Assembly (NCBI GenBank): GCA_037176725.1 | Contig: JAZBRS010000035.1 | Coordinates: 43,844,001-43,908,000, forward strand | Direction: 5' to 3' | Origin: Posidonia oceanica | Taxonomy: Eukaryota > Streptophyta > Magnoliopsida > Alismatales > Posidoniaceae | Length of the DNA: 64,000 nt | Shown here: piece by piece, positions 35,656 to 46,400 of the stretch | Numbering within the stretch: the first letter of the stretch is position 1 | Layout: every line of letters begins with the position of its first letter | Position numbers and translations under genes: made by a program | Notes under the pieces: model-generated | Databases searched by the model: none | Seen by the model: the letters and a program-made list of their open reading frames with translations, nothing else | Told to the model about the DNA's origin: nothing

Positions 35656-37519
35656 CTGGAGGGATTGCTGCTGGGCGCGAGCTGAATTTTGAAATCAGCG
35701 GCGGCCACTGCAGCGGAGAGGACGGGACGACCGACTCCGGAAAAGCCGCAGAGAGGAAGGAGAGGCGGCGAGCTCTGTAGATGAAAGGATTGAAGCTCAA
35801 ATTTAAAATGAAGGAGGGAATGCTGTAGGCAGCAGCTCGCGGGAAGGAAGAAGCCGATGGAAGCGCGAGGAAGAAGAAGGAAGAAGAAGGAAAAAAAACG
35901 GCCGGACTGCGCTGTGGGCCGAAGAAGAGAAAAAGAAATAAAAGCTGAAACGGGCCGGAGGGTCTAGTAAAGAAAAGGAAGAAAGAAAATGAGAAATAAG
36001 AGAGGAAGAGAGGGTAGAATGGGGAAATAAAATAGGTAAAAATAAACTAAAAATAAATAAAAATATTAGAAGAGTTTTTCTGTAGATTAGGATTTTAATT
36101 AAGGTTTTTAATGGTCATTTTGAGTTGATTAATGTGTTTTGGGCTTGATTAGGGTTTTAGGGCTTTAGTTTTACTTTTAATTAGTTTTCACTTGTTTAAA
36201 TGTTTGTTAATCCCTTTTTTAAATTATTTTAAAAATTTTATTTCTTTTGTTGGACACTTAGGGTATTGATTAGGATTTTTTAGGATTTATTTCGTATTAA
36301 TTTAGGGTTGGTTCTAGATTTTAAAGTTGTAGTCTTCTTAGGGTTTTTCTTTCTTAAGTTTTTTAGGTTATGTCTTGATTTTTTTATTTATGGATTTTTC
36401 TTGAAGTTTTTAGTTGGATTTTTCTGGTTTGATAGGGTGTTTTTAAGTCTTTCAGATGTGTTTTTAATTAAGCTTTTAACTTGTTTTTCTTATGTTTACT
36501 AGGTTAAGTCCTTTGCCTTCTTTAATTACTTGTCTTAGTATTTGATTTTTTAATTCTTCTTTTTGGGTTTGTTTTTTAATTCTTCTGATGGGTTTTCACC
36601 TTTGGTGGGTTTTGATTTTATTTTAGTTTTTTCCTTGATTTTTCAGTGTTTTCTTTTGATTTGTTTTGTATTTTTTAGTTTGCATGTTTAGTTTTCTTTT
36701 TAGCTTGTTTTAGTTAAGTTCAAGTTCTTAATGGCTTGTTTAATATATTTTTTAATTGTTTTTCTTAGGGTACTGATTTGTTGTTTTATGTTTTGAGGTT
36801 TTGCAGATTTTTATGGGTTTTTGTGGATTTTTGCAAAAGGGAGAAAAGGAAAAGAGAAGGAGGGAAGAAATGGAATAAAAAGGGGAATAAAAGGAAAAAA
36901 GATAGGTTGGAGGAAAACGATTTTTAAAATTCAGAAAAAGTGTTAAAAATAAAGTAAAAATAGGGATAGGATAGAGGAAGGGTAGAAGCACAGAGGGGGC
37001 CCACAGCCAGACCAGAAAAAGGATAAGAAAGGGATGAAAAGAGAGATGATAATTAGGAGAGAGAGAGGAGAGAGAAAATGATAATCCCGGAGAGAGAAAA
37101 GGATAATTTGGGTGAAAGAGGGTCCTAATGGTCCTGGAATGGAGTGAAAATTGGTGGGAGGGTAGTCTAGGTTTTGAAGTCTTGGGTCTGAAATTTTGGT
37201 TTGATTCTAAAGAGGTTTTGGAGGGGTTTCAAGGTGTAGAAAAAGGGTAGTTTCACCTAAGTTTTCTAGGGTTTTTGGGAATGGGTCAGGCTTGGAAAAT
37301 CCTAGGTTTTTGGGTAGGTTTGTTGAGTGGATAGTGGTGGGTTTTCCTATGAATTTTGGTTAAGTTCAGAGGTTGGGAAGGGGGGTAAAGGTTTAGGCCA
37401 AAACGGGCTGATTTTGAAGGGTTGAGAGGAGGGTTAGGGTTAGGGTTTGGTTGGGGTTTGATCCAGCAATCAACCAGAGGGCTCCAAGGGTCCAGGCCTG
37501 CCAAGATGGGGTGTCAACA

Positions 37520-37533
37520 GATGCCCCTCCCTG
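37520..37533 (-). promoter_or_regulatory. Polypurine tract of element G
   Basis: The minus strand reads CAGGGAGGGGCATC directly before the 3' LTR start TGTTGAC. The tract is shared with T and D. Confidence 0.9.
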
Positions 37534-37619
37534 AGCGAGGGCAAGCGGAGCGCGGCCGCTGCTCAGGGTTGACAAGACACCCCATCTGACCGGCGGGAGC
37601 AGCGGGTTGCTATGGGCGT

Positions 37620-37658
37620 GAGCTACTTATTCGGCGGATGCACCGAAGATCGTAGCCC
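37620..37658 (-). promoter_or_regulatory. Conserved 39-nt hairpin upstream of PPT (G)
   Basis: On the minus strand GGGCTAC (37658-37652) pairs with GTAGCTC (37626-37620), and the inner stem is TTCGG/CCGAA. Compared with T and D, two outer pairs are exchanged (T-A to C-G and C-G to T-A), so the stem is kept while the sequence changes. Confidence 0.8.
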
Positions 37659-38066
37659 GTTGCCGCAATGCAAAATGCCAGTGCAGATGGATGCTGTGCT
37701 GTGTGTATGTATGCTGATGCGAGTGCAATGCAAGAGTTAGTATAAAAGTTAGTGCAGCTAGAAGAAAATGCTAATGCTGTGCAAGTGATACTGATGATGC
37801 TAAAATGGCGTGCAGTGCTAGCTAAGAAAGTGCAGAGATGATGCAAGAAAATGGTAAAAAGGCGCGATGTGGTGCAAATGTCTGGCAGGGAGGGCAGGCT
37901 TGCACGACAAAGCGAAGGAAAACAGGGTGCAGCTGGTCCCCGCCCGGGGAGCAAGCTAGCAGGAAAGAAGGGCGCGAGGGGAGAGAGGCCAACTCTCCCA
38001 TCGCAGAAAGGGGGTGCGTGATCTCGTCTTCCTGGGACAAGGTCACGCCGAAAAGGAGGAAAAAAA
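37659..38066 (-). other. 3' untranslated segment of G before the repeats
   Basis: This is non-coding sequence rich in TGATGCTAA/GCAATGC words, then a GC-richer stretch. No ORF is supported. Confidence 0.5.
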
Positions 38067-39120
38067 ACGATAAGGTGACGGGCTTATCGTCCAGATAGTT
38101 TACGGTCCTATCAACCGGGAGCGACAGTTTACGGTCCTGTCAACCGGAGCAGTTGTGAGTGATAGTTACTGGATATCAGCCGTATAACATGGTTGTGGGT
38201 GATAGTTTAGGAGTATCAGCCTAACGACAGTTTACGGTCCTGTCAACCGGTGGATAGTTTACAGACCTATCAACTGGAGGATAGTTTACAGTCCTATCAA
38301 TTGGAAACCCACAAACCATGAGTGATAGTTACTGGATATCAGCCGTATAACGCAATGCCGGATAGTTTACAGTCTATCATCTGGAATGACAGTTTACGGT
38401 CCTGTCAACCGGCGGATAGTTTACAGTCCTATCAACTGGTGGATAGTTTACAGTCCTATCAACTGGAAACAGCATTGCGAGGGACAGTTACTGGATGTCA
38501 GCCGTATAACATCATTGCGCGTGGTAGTTTACAGTCCTACCAACTGGTGGATAGTTTACAGTCCTATCAACTGGAGCGACAGTTTACGGTCCTGTCAACC
38601 GGCGGATAGTTTACAGACCTATCAACTGGAAACGCGCAATGATGAGGGATAGTTACTGGATATCAGCCGTATAATGCAATTGCAGGTGATAGTTTAGGAG
38701 TATCAGCCTAACGACAGTTTACGGTCCTGTCAACCGGTGGATAGTTTACAGACCTATCAACTGGAGGATAGTTTACAGTCCTATCAACTGGAAACCGCAA
38801 TTGCAAGGGACAGTTACTGGATGTCAGCCGTATAACGTAATTGCACGCGGTAGTTTACAGTCCTACCAACTGGAGCGACAGTTTACGGTCCTGTCAACCG
38901 GTGGATAGTTTACAGACCTATCAACTGGAAAAGTGCAATTACGAGGGACAGTTACTGGATGTCAGCCGTATAACACAACTGCGGGCCAACCATGGATCGG
39001 CCAGAAGATAGTTTAGGTTATCAGCCTGAGAGTGATTGATTGTTGATAGTTTCGGATATCAGCCTAGCACGAGTTTGATAGATTGATTGATAGTTTCGGA
39101 TATCAGCCTAGCACGAGTGA
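38067..39120 (-). repeat. Array of about 30 short hairpin or pseudoknot-like units in G
   Basis: Units of 25-45 bp follow one plan: GATAG-TTTACAGTC-CTATC-AACTGG on the plus strand. Variants are GACAG...CTGTC, GGTAG...CTACC, GATA...TATC and GACA...TGTC, always matched within the unit. A second interleaved pairing joins the loop and the downstream flank: CAGT with ACTG, CGGT with ACCG, TTAGG with CCTAA. A longer stem ACGATAAG/CTTATCGT (38067-38090) opens the array. Copy number and order suggest a higher-order repeat (blocks starting near 38161, 38323, 38482, 38648, 38809 and 38947). Confidence 0.9.
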
Positions 39121-39204
39121 TTGATTGATTGATAAGAGGGGGCAAGATCATGATGAGAATGATAAGATGTCGAACTTATCGGCCGGCAAAGAGGGGATGA
39201 GGTA

Positions 39205-39600
39205 GTGATGAGAAATTAAGCTAAAGAGGGGGGTGAGATCATGATGAGAAATTAAGCTAAAGAGAGGGGTGAGATCGTGATGAGAAATTAAGCTAAAGAG
39301 GGGATGAGATCATGATGAGAAGTTAAGCTAAAGAGGGGGATGAGATCATGATGAGAAGTTAAGCTAAAGAGGGGGATGAGATCATGATGAGAAATTAAGC
39401 TAAAGAGGGGATGAGATCATGATGAGAAATTAAGCTAAAGAGGGGATGAGATCATGATGAGAAATTAAGCTAAAGAGGGGATGAGATCATGATGAGAAAT
39501 TAAGCTAAAGAGGGGATGAGATCATGATGAGAAATTAAGCTAAAGAGGGGATGAGATCATGATGAGAAATTAAGCTAAAGAGGGGATGAGATCATGATGA
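39205..39600 (-). repeat. 35-36 bp tandem repeat array, about 11 copies
   Basis: The unit is GAAATTAAGCTAAAGAGGGG plus ATGAGATCATGAT, 35 bp in the last copies (anchors at 39397 and 39432). Units are nearly identical, which indicates recent amplification. It is flanked on both sides by GATAAG...CTTATC hairpins (near 39161 and 39605). Confidence 0.95.
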
Positions 39601-39659
39601 GAATGATAAGATATCGGACTTATCGGCCGGCAAAGAAGGGGTAAGGGAATGATGAGAAG

Positions 39660-40450
39660 AAACCATCCCTATGACGCCAGGAACGTCATAGGGGAAAGGG
39701 GGAGAGAATGATACCGTGGGGCGATCAAAAGATGCCCCTGGTGTCGGGATGACACCAGGGGTTGGCCAGCGCGTCCATGGCATCGAAAGCAGAGAGTGAT
39801 GACAAGAGTGTCGTGCTTGTCAGACGAGTAGTTTGGGGTACCAGCCCGCAAGGGATTCAGCTGAGGGCGATCAGCTGGGGACTCAGCTGGGGTGACCAGC
39901 CGAGAAGAGCGTTAGGTTGACGGACCTTTCGCCGAGCAGTTTGGGGTGCCAGCCCGCAGAGATAAGGATCCAGCTGGGGCGACCAACTGGGGACTCAGCT
40001 GGGGTGACCAGCCGAGAAAAGTGTCAGGTTGATAGACCTTTCGCCGAGCAGTTTGGGGTGCCAGCCCGCAAGGGATTCAGCTGAGGGCGATCGGCTGGGG
40101 ACTCAGCTGGGGTGACCAGCCGAAAAGAGGACTCAGCTGGGGACTATCAGCTGGGGATGATCAGCTGGGGATGATACCACCGGGCGACCAAAAGATGCCC
40201 CTGGTATCAGGATGATACCAGGGGATGGCCGATGCGCCCTTGGCATCGGGATGCAAAGATAGATAAGCGAGTGGATGGATGATAGGTTGACGGACCCATC
40301 GCCGAGCAGTTTGGGGTGCCAGCCCGCGAGGGACTCAGCTGAGGATGAACAGCTGAGGAGGATAACAGGTTGACGGACCTTTCGCCGGGCAGTTTGGGGT
40401 GCCAGCCCGTAGAGGATGGTGGTCCAGCTGGGGCGACCAACTGGGGATGC
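39660..40450 (-). repeat. Inverted-repeat modules downstream of the extra ORF in G
   Basis: Three strong stems are present: CCCTATGACG/CGTCATAGGG (39667-39693, 10 bp), CCCCTGGTGTC/GACACCAGGGG (39735-39761, 11 bp) and CCCCTGGTATC/GATACCAGGGG (40198-40224, 11 bp). The last two differ by one compensated pair. Repeats of GAGCAGTTTGGGGTGCCAGC occur at about 39934, 40046, 40303 and 40388, with a variant at 39826 (GAGTAG...TACC). They are the reverse complement of the T unit at 3885 and 19975. Confidence 0.9.
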
Positions 40451-40699
40451 CGGACGGCGGAGCTGAGTGTCGCGGGCCTGCAGATGCTCTGGGCTTCGGA
40501 TTGGGTGCTGAGGACTTTGCCGCGTTGGGATGTCTGCAAGTCTGATTAGAGGGCCCAAGATAATGATGATGATGATATGCAATGCAGGAAAGAGTCTTGA
40601 TGTGCAAGCAGAAAGCAGAAACAGTTTTTCCATTGATAAAGCTTGGTGAGTACAATGCCTGTGGCAGGCCAGAAATGTACAGCACAACAAAAAAAGACC

Positions 40700-42058
40700 T
40701 CATGATGATCGCACAAGGGCCTGGTCAACCCGGGCCTTCTTCGGCTGCCTGGAGTCGGGGAACAAGGGGCCGCCTGGCGGGACTTCAGTGATTGGCCAGA
40801 GCTGTCGGACTTCCGCTTCATAATCAGAAGTGCATCCAGTACCTCTCACGGCTGCAACGTCTGTAGATTGGACCCCATGCTGCATCAGACTAGCAAGCTT
40901 CTTGGTTGGGGCAGTGGTGCTGAGAGGATAAGTCTGTAGAAGCTCGGGCGCTGTACTGTCGATGAAGGCGCCCTGCTGGAAGCCGAACTGGCGCATGACC
41001 CTGATTGGATGGTACTCTACGCCTGCTGTGAAGCCCGGAAGAATGATCAGCCGCGTGTCACGCGCGCTGAAGAAGATTGTGAATGGCTCTGCTGTAGAGG
41101 GAACGATGCGCCAGATCACAGCATCGTCAGTCAGTGCTGATAGCCTCTCGTACTCGTCCTTGACGCTCTTGTCTGCTCTAGTACGGGCGCTGCTGCAGTA
41201 GGCTTCGAAAGCATGCACTTGAGGGCGCAGAAGGTCCATCTCCAAGTGCGCGGTCAGCCAGACTTGTATAAGTGCTCCGCAACCGTGGAAGTGGCGGCAG
41301 CGATGAGAAATGCGGTCCAGCCCGCGATAAGTCTCTGCCAAGACAACTGGTGCCAGATCTATGTGCTGGGTCACCACAGCTAGTGCAATCTCTGCGACCT
41401 CGATGGCCACTGTCAGTCGGCCATGAGTAAAGATTAGTTCGCCCAGAAAGCGGATGACGAATCCTCGGAGCCACAGCTCATCTCCGAGGTCAGCACGCTT
41501 GTTCAAGATATCATCAAAGTGTGCAAGGCGAAGCATAGGCTCTTGTCCATTGGTGCAGATTAGCTTTTGTTGGCAGGCTTGAGTGGAGAGTCCAGTCAGC
41601 TGGTTCAGGACTCGGAGATATCCGTCGCGCCTCATGAAGACAGGCGGCCCCAAGATCTTTGAAAAGCCGCAGATCCGACGCACCTCTTCCAGTGTAGGTG
41701 TCAGTTCAGTCTTGTTGAAGCGGAAGACATGATGTGCCGGCTTCCAGAACCTCGCGGCGGCACACAGAAGGTGGCGGCTGACCTCCACATCAGCAGTCTT
41801 TAGCAGCTTAGTTGGTATGCCCCACAGGCGCAACTTTTCACAGTCTTGTAGAGTGAGCCTACTGATCCATTCTCGCAGGGTTTCCGAGCAGTGTGCGGGA
41901 GTCAACAGAGTAGGAAAACCCATTGCACTGGTTGCAGAAGACAGGCTGATTGCTGCAAGGCTTGAGGTACCTGCTATCAATAAACAGTCAGATCTCGCAG
42001 GCATATAATCTTTGACAACAAACAGAAGCTGAGACTGAAAGTGTAGTTCCATATGCAT
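40700..42058 (-). CDS. Extra ORF of element G, DUF7745/plant mobile domain-like protein
   Basis: A 452-codon ORF starts ATG at 42058 and stops TGA at 40700. A second candidate start is Met46 (41923), where the conserved part begins. The protein resembles the plant DUF7745 / aminotransferase-like plant mobile domain group: an aromatic-rich stretch ending FRFNK (102-116), ELTPTLEEV (118-126), a helical region with FLGELIFTHG (204-213) and later VMRQFGFQQG (354-363). Function is unknown for this family. There is no signal peptide or transmembrane segment, so it is not an envelope protein. It lies in the sense direction between pol and the 3' repeats. Expression could need splicing; an AG acceptor-like site lies upstream of Met46 near 41970-41980. 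The family call is from recognised motifs and not from a search. Confidence 0.7.
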   Translation of the reverse strand: MHMELHFQSQLLFVVKDYMPARSDCLLIAGTSSLAAISLSSATSAMGFPTLLTPAHCSETLREWISRLTLQDCEKLRLWGIPTKLLKTADVEVSRHLLCAAARFWKPAHHVFRFNKTELTPTLEEVRRICGFSKILGPPVFMRRDGYLRVLNQLTGLSTQACQQKLICTNGQEPMLRLAHFDDILNKRADLGDELWLRGFVIRFLGELIFTHGRLTVAIEVAEIALAVVTQHIDLAPVVLAETYRGLDRISHRCRHFHGCGALIQVWLTAHLEMDLLRPQVHAFEAYCSSARTRADKSVKDEYERLSALTDDAVIWRIVPSTAEPFTIFFSARDTRLIILPGFTAGVEYHPIRVMRQFGFQQGAFIDSTAPELLQTYPLSTTAPTKKLASLMQHGVQSTDVAAVRGTGCTSDYEAEVRQLWPITEVPPGGPLFPDSRQPKKARVDQALVRSS

Positions 42059-43486
42059 TCAGCAGTTGACAACAGAACACAGCAGTTAAGCATAAGTGAA
42101 TAAAGGGAATTGGCAGCAGTCCGGTGAATGCAGGGGCGAGGACCGGCAGATGATGTGGACTGGCGCAGCTTGAGTGTCGCCGATGTGCCTCTGCTGGGGA
42201 AGAGTACTGTCTCAGGGCCTGAGCGCGTTGCAGAGCAGAGGGATTGGCGGAAGGGGAAAGGAAAGAAGGAAGATGCATGAGTGCAAGATGCTAGTGATAT
42301 GCTTATGTGGATGAATATTATTGGATGACTAAGTGTGTTTGAATGGATGGATATGCCTGGGTGGATGCCTGAGTGCCCTCAGCGTACGGAGTGCTTTGGT
42401 GCCTGCTGCAGAGGAAGGGAGTGGCCCTTGACTCACTGGGCCCTACTTAGACTCTTGGCTTATTGGTGGCGCTCCAGAACAGGTTGTTGGCATTATACAG
42501 GTGGTGATGTGGTGAGTACAGGCTACTGGCTGCACTCTCAGGACCTACACCTATTCTTTCAGCTCTCTCTCTTTTTTGAAAGGTTTCTCCCTCATAGGTA
42601 TGCAGTCTTTCTCTGCCCCTAGCTGGGAAAAGGTATGTGTTTGCTCTTGGGAGGATGTGGTAGACCCCTTTTTCAGGCTTGACATGTTGGGGATCTCTTA
42701 GTAAAGTATGGGGGATAACGGTGCCTGTGCTTTTCGGGCTACCTTTGCCCTTTTTCTTCTTCTCTCTTTTTTTGTTTGTTTTGCTTGCTTTTCTCCTTTT
42801 TTTTTTTGTTTGTTTTTTTTTGTCTTTGTTTTTGTTCGACCTCTTTTTTTTCTCCTTTTTTTTTTTTTGCTTGATCTTTTCCTCTCTTTTTTTTTTTCTT
42901 CAGGCTTTTGCTATCCCCATTCTGGTGGCAAAAGTAGGGTGCTTGAAATGTAATGGATTCAGATTTTGGGTTTGCTGTGTGATGGGTGGAAGGAGCAGGG
43001 TTAGACTGCACACCCCTATCTCTAGGGCCGGCTTCTGTCTTCGTCTTCTGTTCCTTGGAGGTGCCCAAACCTAGATGTCTATTCCCACTTTTTTTTTTTT
43101 AAGCTCACAACCTAACATTTTTTTCTCCCTCAGAGGTGTATGTCCTTGTGAGATTGGGCAGTTCGCCTGTCCTAATTGGTGGTGGCTCCCTCACTTGCTA
43201 AGTCATCTAAGTAGTGCCGGGTGAGGCAGGGTGACCCTTTCCAGAGCAGGCGAGCACTTCCGGTTGTCATCACCGGGCTAAAGATGCAATACTTGAGAGA
43301 ATGACGATGATGATTTGAAAAGAAAGGGGGCAAGAGCTGAAAGGATGACGATGATGATTTGAAACAGAGAGTCGCAAGAGTTGAAAGAATGACGATCATG
43401 ATTTTAAAAGGAGATGAAGCAAGAAGGCGAGAATGAAAATGCAAGTGTAGGTGGGGGAAGGGCATCTGCAACGGGGCCGCTTCCGG
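42059..43486 (-). other. Spacer between pol and the extra ORF in G
   Basis: No convincing ORF is seen. On the sense (minus) strand, about 42905-42735 is a long A/G-rich tract of A runs with G interruptions, a possible internal polypurine tract. The remainder has no recognised feature. Confidence 0.5.
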
Positions 43487-46400
43487 CTACTGATAGTACT
43501 TCTTCAGATAGCAGAGGTTGACGGGCTCAGACTGCTCGACCTGGTCCATATCTTCAAGGGTTACAGTGCCTCCCAAAAAGATCTGCTTGACCACAAAGGG
43601 GCCACGCCAATTGGGTCGGAATTTCCCTCGACCGTCCGGTAAGTGAATGGCGCGCAAGACAAGGTCCCCTGGCTGGAAGCTTTTGGGCTGGACCTTCTTC
43701 AAGAATGCTCTGGCCATCTGCTTCTGATAGCAGTGAGCGTTGTGCATGGCTTGCAATCTGCGCTCATCAATCAAGTTCAGTTGGATGCAGCGGTCTTCGA
43801 CCCATTCTGCTTCTTCCAACTCAGCTTCCCGCAGGATCCACAGAGAAGGGATCTCCACTTCAACAGGTAACACCGCTTCCATGCCGTACACCAGAGAGTA
43901 CGGGGTGGCTCCTGTAGAGGTCCGGATTGATGTCCTGTACGCCCAGAGCGCGTACGGGAGCTTGTCGTGCCAATCCTTGTGGATTTCTGCCATTTTCTTC
44001 AGAATCTTGACAATGTTCTTGTTTGCAGACTCCACTGCTCCGTTCATCTGAGGCCGATAAGGCGAGGATCGATGGTGCTTGATTCTGAGACTTTGCAGGT
44101 ATTCTTCGATCCTTTTGGCAATGAAGTTTGAGCCGTTATCAGAGATGACAGAGTACGGGACCCCATATCGGGCAACAATATTGTTTCTGATAAATTTTTC
44201 TGTTGCCGCGGCGGTGACTGTCTTGTAAGAAGCTGCTTCCACCCACTTGGTAAAGTAATCGATCGCTACCAGAATGTAACGATGACCATTTGAAGCAGCA
44301 GGGTGGATGGCGCCAATGACATCGATCCCCCAGGTGGAGAAAGGCCATGGCAAGGACATGTTGTGCAGCTGATGCGGAGGGGCCTTGATGAAGTTTCCAT
44401 GGATTTGACAGTTGTGGCATCTACGCACGAACCGGCAGCAGTCGGCTTCCATGGTCTGCCAGAAATAACCTTGCAGCATGATCTTCTTGGCTAGGAGAAC
44501 GCCGTTCATGTGCGGGCCACAGGTCCCCGCATGCACTTGAAGCATCAGCGTGTCAGCCTCTGATTTGTTCAGGCAGCGTAGTAGCATTTGATTGTATGAC
44601 CTTCTGTACAGCTGCCCGGCCCCTAACACATACTTTGACGCCAGACGCGCCAAAGTTCTCTTGTCTGCTGCCGTGGTATCAGGAGGAAAGCTACCAGACT
44701 CCAGGAAAGATTTTATGTCTTGATACCAGGGCTGCCCCTCTGCGGGATCCGCTTCTTCTATGCTCATGCAGTATGCAGGCTGTTCAATGCGAGTGACTGA
44801 TACATCCACACTGCTGTCTTCAGAAATGGTGAGCCAGGATGCCAGAGTTGCTAGTGCGTCTGCATACGCGTTCTTTGCTCTGTTCAGGTATGTGAAGCGG
44901 ATGCTCTTGAATTCTTTCATCAACCTCAGCAGGTGTTCGTGATACGGCACAAGCTTGGGATCTTTTGTCTTCCATTCGCCGTTCACTTGAGAAATTACCA
45001 GCATGGCATCGCCATGCACATGCAACTTCTGCGCCTCATGCTCGAGGGTGACTTTCAACCCCAGGATGCACGCTTCGTACTCTGCTTCGTTGTTTGTGCA
45101 GGTGAAAGTCAGCTTCCTCGCGAAAGGAGTCATCTGTCCTTGGGGCGTGGTTAGCACTGCGCCTACGCCTCGACCCTTCTTGTTGACTGCACCATCAAAG
45201 TAGAGCTGCCATTCCTCTGCTTCTTCAGGATTTTTCTGCTCAGAGTCCTCCATTGCAAAGAGAATGTCTTCATCAGGGAACTGCGTCTGGAGGGGTTGGT
45301 ATTTAGGCAGAGGGAGGTCAGCAAGATGGTCTGCCATTGCTTGACCCTTCATGGATTTCTGTGTGACGAAGGTGATGTCGTACTGAGACAATAACACCTG
45401 CCACTTAGCACATCTGCCCACCATGGCCGGCTTCTGGAAGAGGAATTTGATGGGATCGTGCCGGCATAAGAGCTGCACTGGGTATGCCATCATGTAGTGC
45501 CTCAGCTTCTGTGCGGCCCAGACAAGGGACAAGCAAGTCTTCTCTAGTGTTGTGTACCTGGCTTCGCATTCATTAAATTTCTTGCTCAGGTAGTAGATGG
45601 CGCGCTCCTTCCTACCAGATTCGTCATGTTGGCCCAAGACGGCGCCCATGGAATGCTGCGTGGTAGAAAGGTAGAGAAGCAAAGGTCTCCCCAGCGTAGG
45701 CGGGACCAGGACAGGAGGTTTGATCAGTAGCTGCTTGATCTTGGCAAATGCAGCTTGACACTCCTCGCTCCAGTGAATCTGCGCATTCTTCCTCAAGAGC
45801 TTGAATATGGGTTCACAGATGGGCGTAAGCTGTGCGATGAAGCGACTGATAAATTGTAAACGCCCAAGCAGACTTCTGACTTCTTTTTCAGTTCTAGGGG
45901 GTGGCATGTCCACGATGGCTTGTGCTTTCAACGGGTCCACCTCAATCCCCCTTTGGCTAACAATGTAGCCGAGCAATTTGCCAGAAGACACCCCGAATAC
46001 GCACTTCTTGGGATTCAGGCGCAGCTTGTACTTCCGTAGACGGTCAAAGAGCTTTCTGAGACAGGCAAGATGATCCTCGGGCTCTTTGGTTTTGGCGATC
46101 ATATCGTCTACATAGACCTCCACTTCTTGGTGCATGAGGTCGTGGAATAGCGCAGTCATGGCCCTCTGATAGGTTGCACCAGCATTCTTCAGGCCGAACG
46201 GCATGACTTGGTAGCAGAAGACTCCCCAAGGGGTGATAAATGAAGTCTTTTCCATGTCCTCTTCTGCCATTTTGATCTGATTGTATCCAGAAAAGCCGTC
46301 CATGAAAGAGAGCATTTTATGGCCCGCTGTATTGTCGACTAGGACGTCAATGTGGGGCAATGGAAAGTCGTCCTTGGGACTTGCCTTGTTCAGGTCCCTG

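Larger units (their letters stand above)
31660..37519 (-). repeat. 3' LTR of element G (5,860 bp)
   Basis: On the minus strand it begins TGTTGACACCCCATC at 37519 and ends CGATCGGGATCGCTACA at 31660. It is nearly identical to 53618-59479. A TATA-like ATATAAGC lies at 35655-35648, which would give a U3 of about 1.9 kb and an R plus U5 of about 3.9 kb. Confidence 0.95.

Noticed and set aside
34349..35800. ORFs of 60-194 codons in the G LTRs (repeated at 56308-57759)
   Set aside because: Short overlapping frames on both strands of the GC-rich promoter-proximal part; no recognised domain and no conservation in T or C.
37430..37455. TTAGGG-like repeats resembling plant telomere sequence
   Set aside because: Only two or three imperfect units, present identically in both G LTRs (59390-59412), so part of the LTR and not a telomere.
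39205..39600. Regular 35-bp array as a CRISPR-like array
   Set aside because: Units are contiguous without unique spacers, and the context is a plant retrotransposon.
43172..43471. Possible C-terminal extension or small gene after pol
   Set aside because: Not in frame with pol, repetitive GATGATGA sequence and no similarity recognised.
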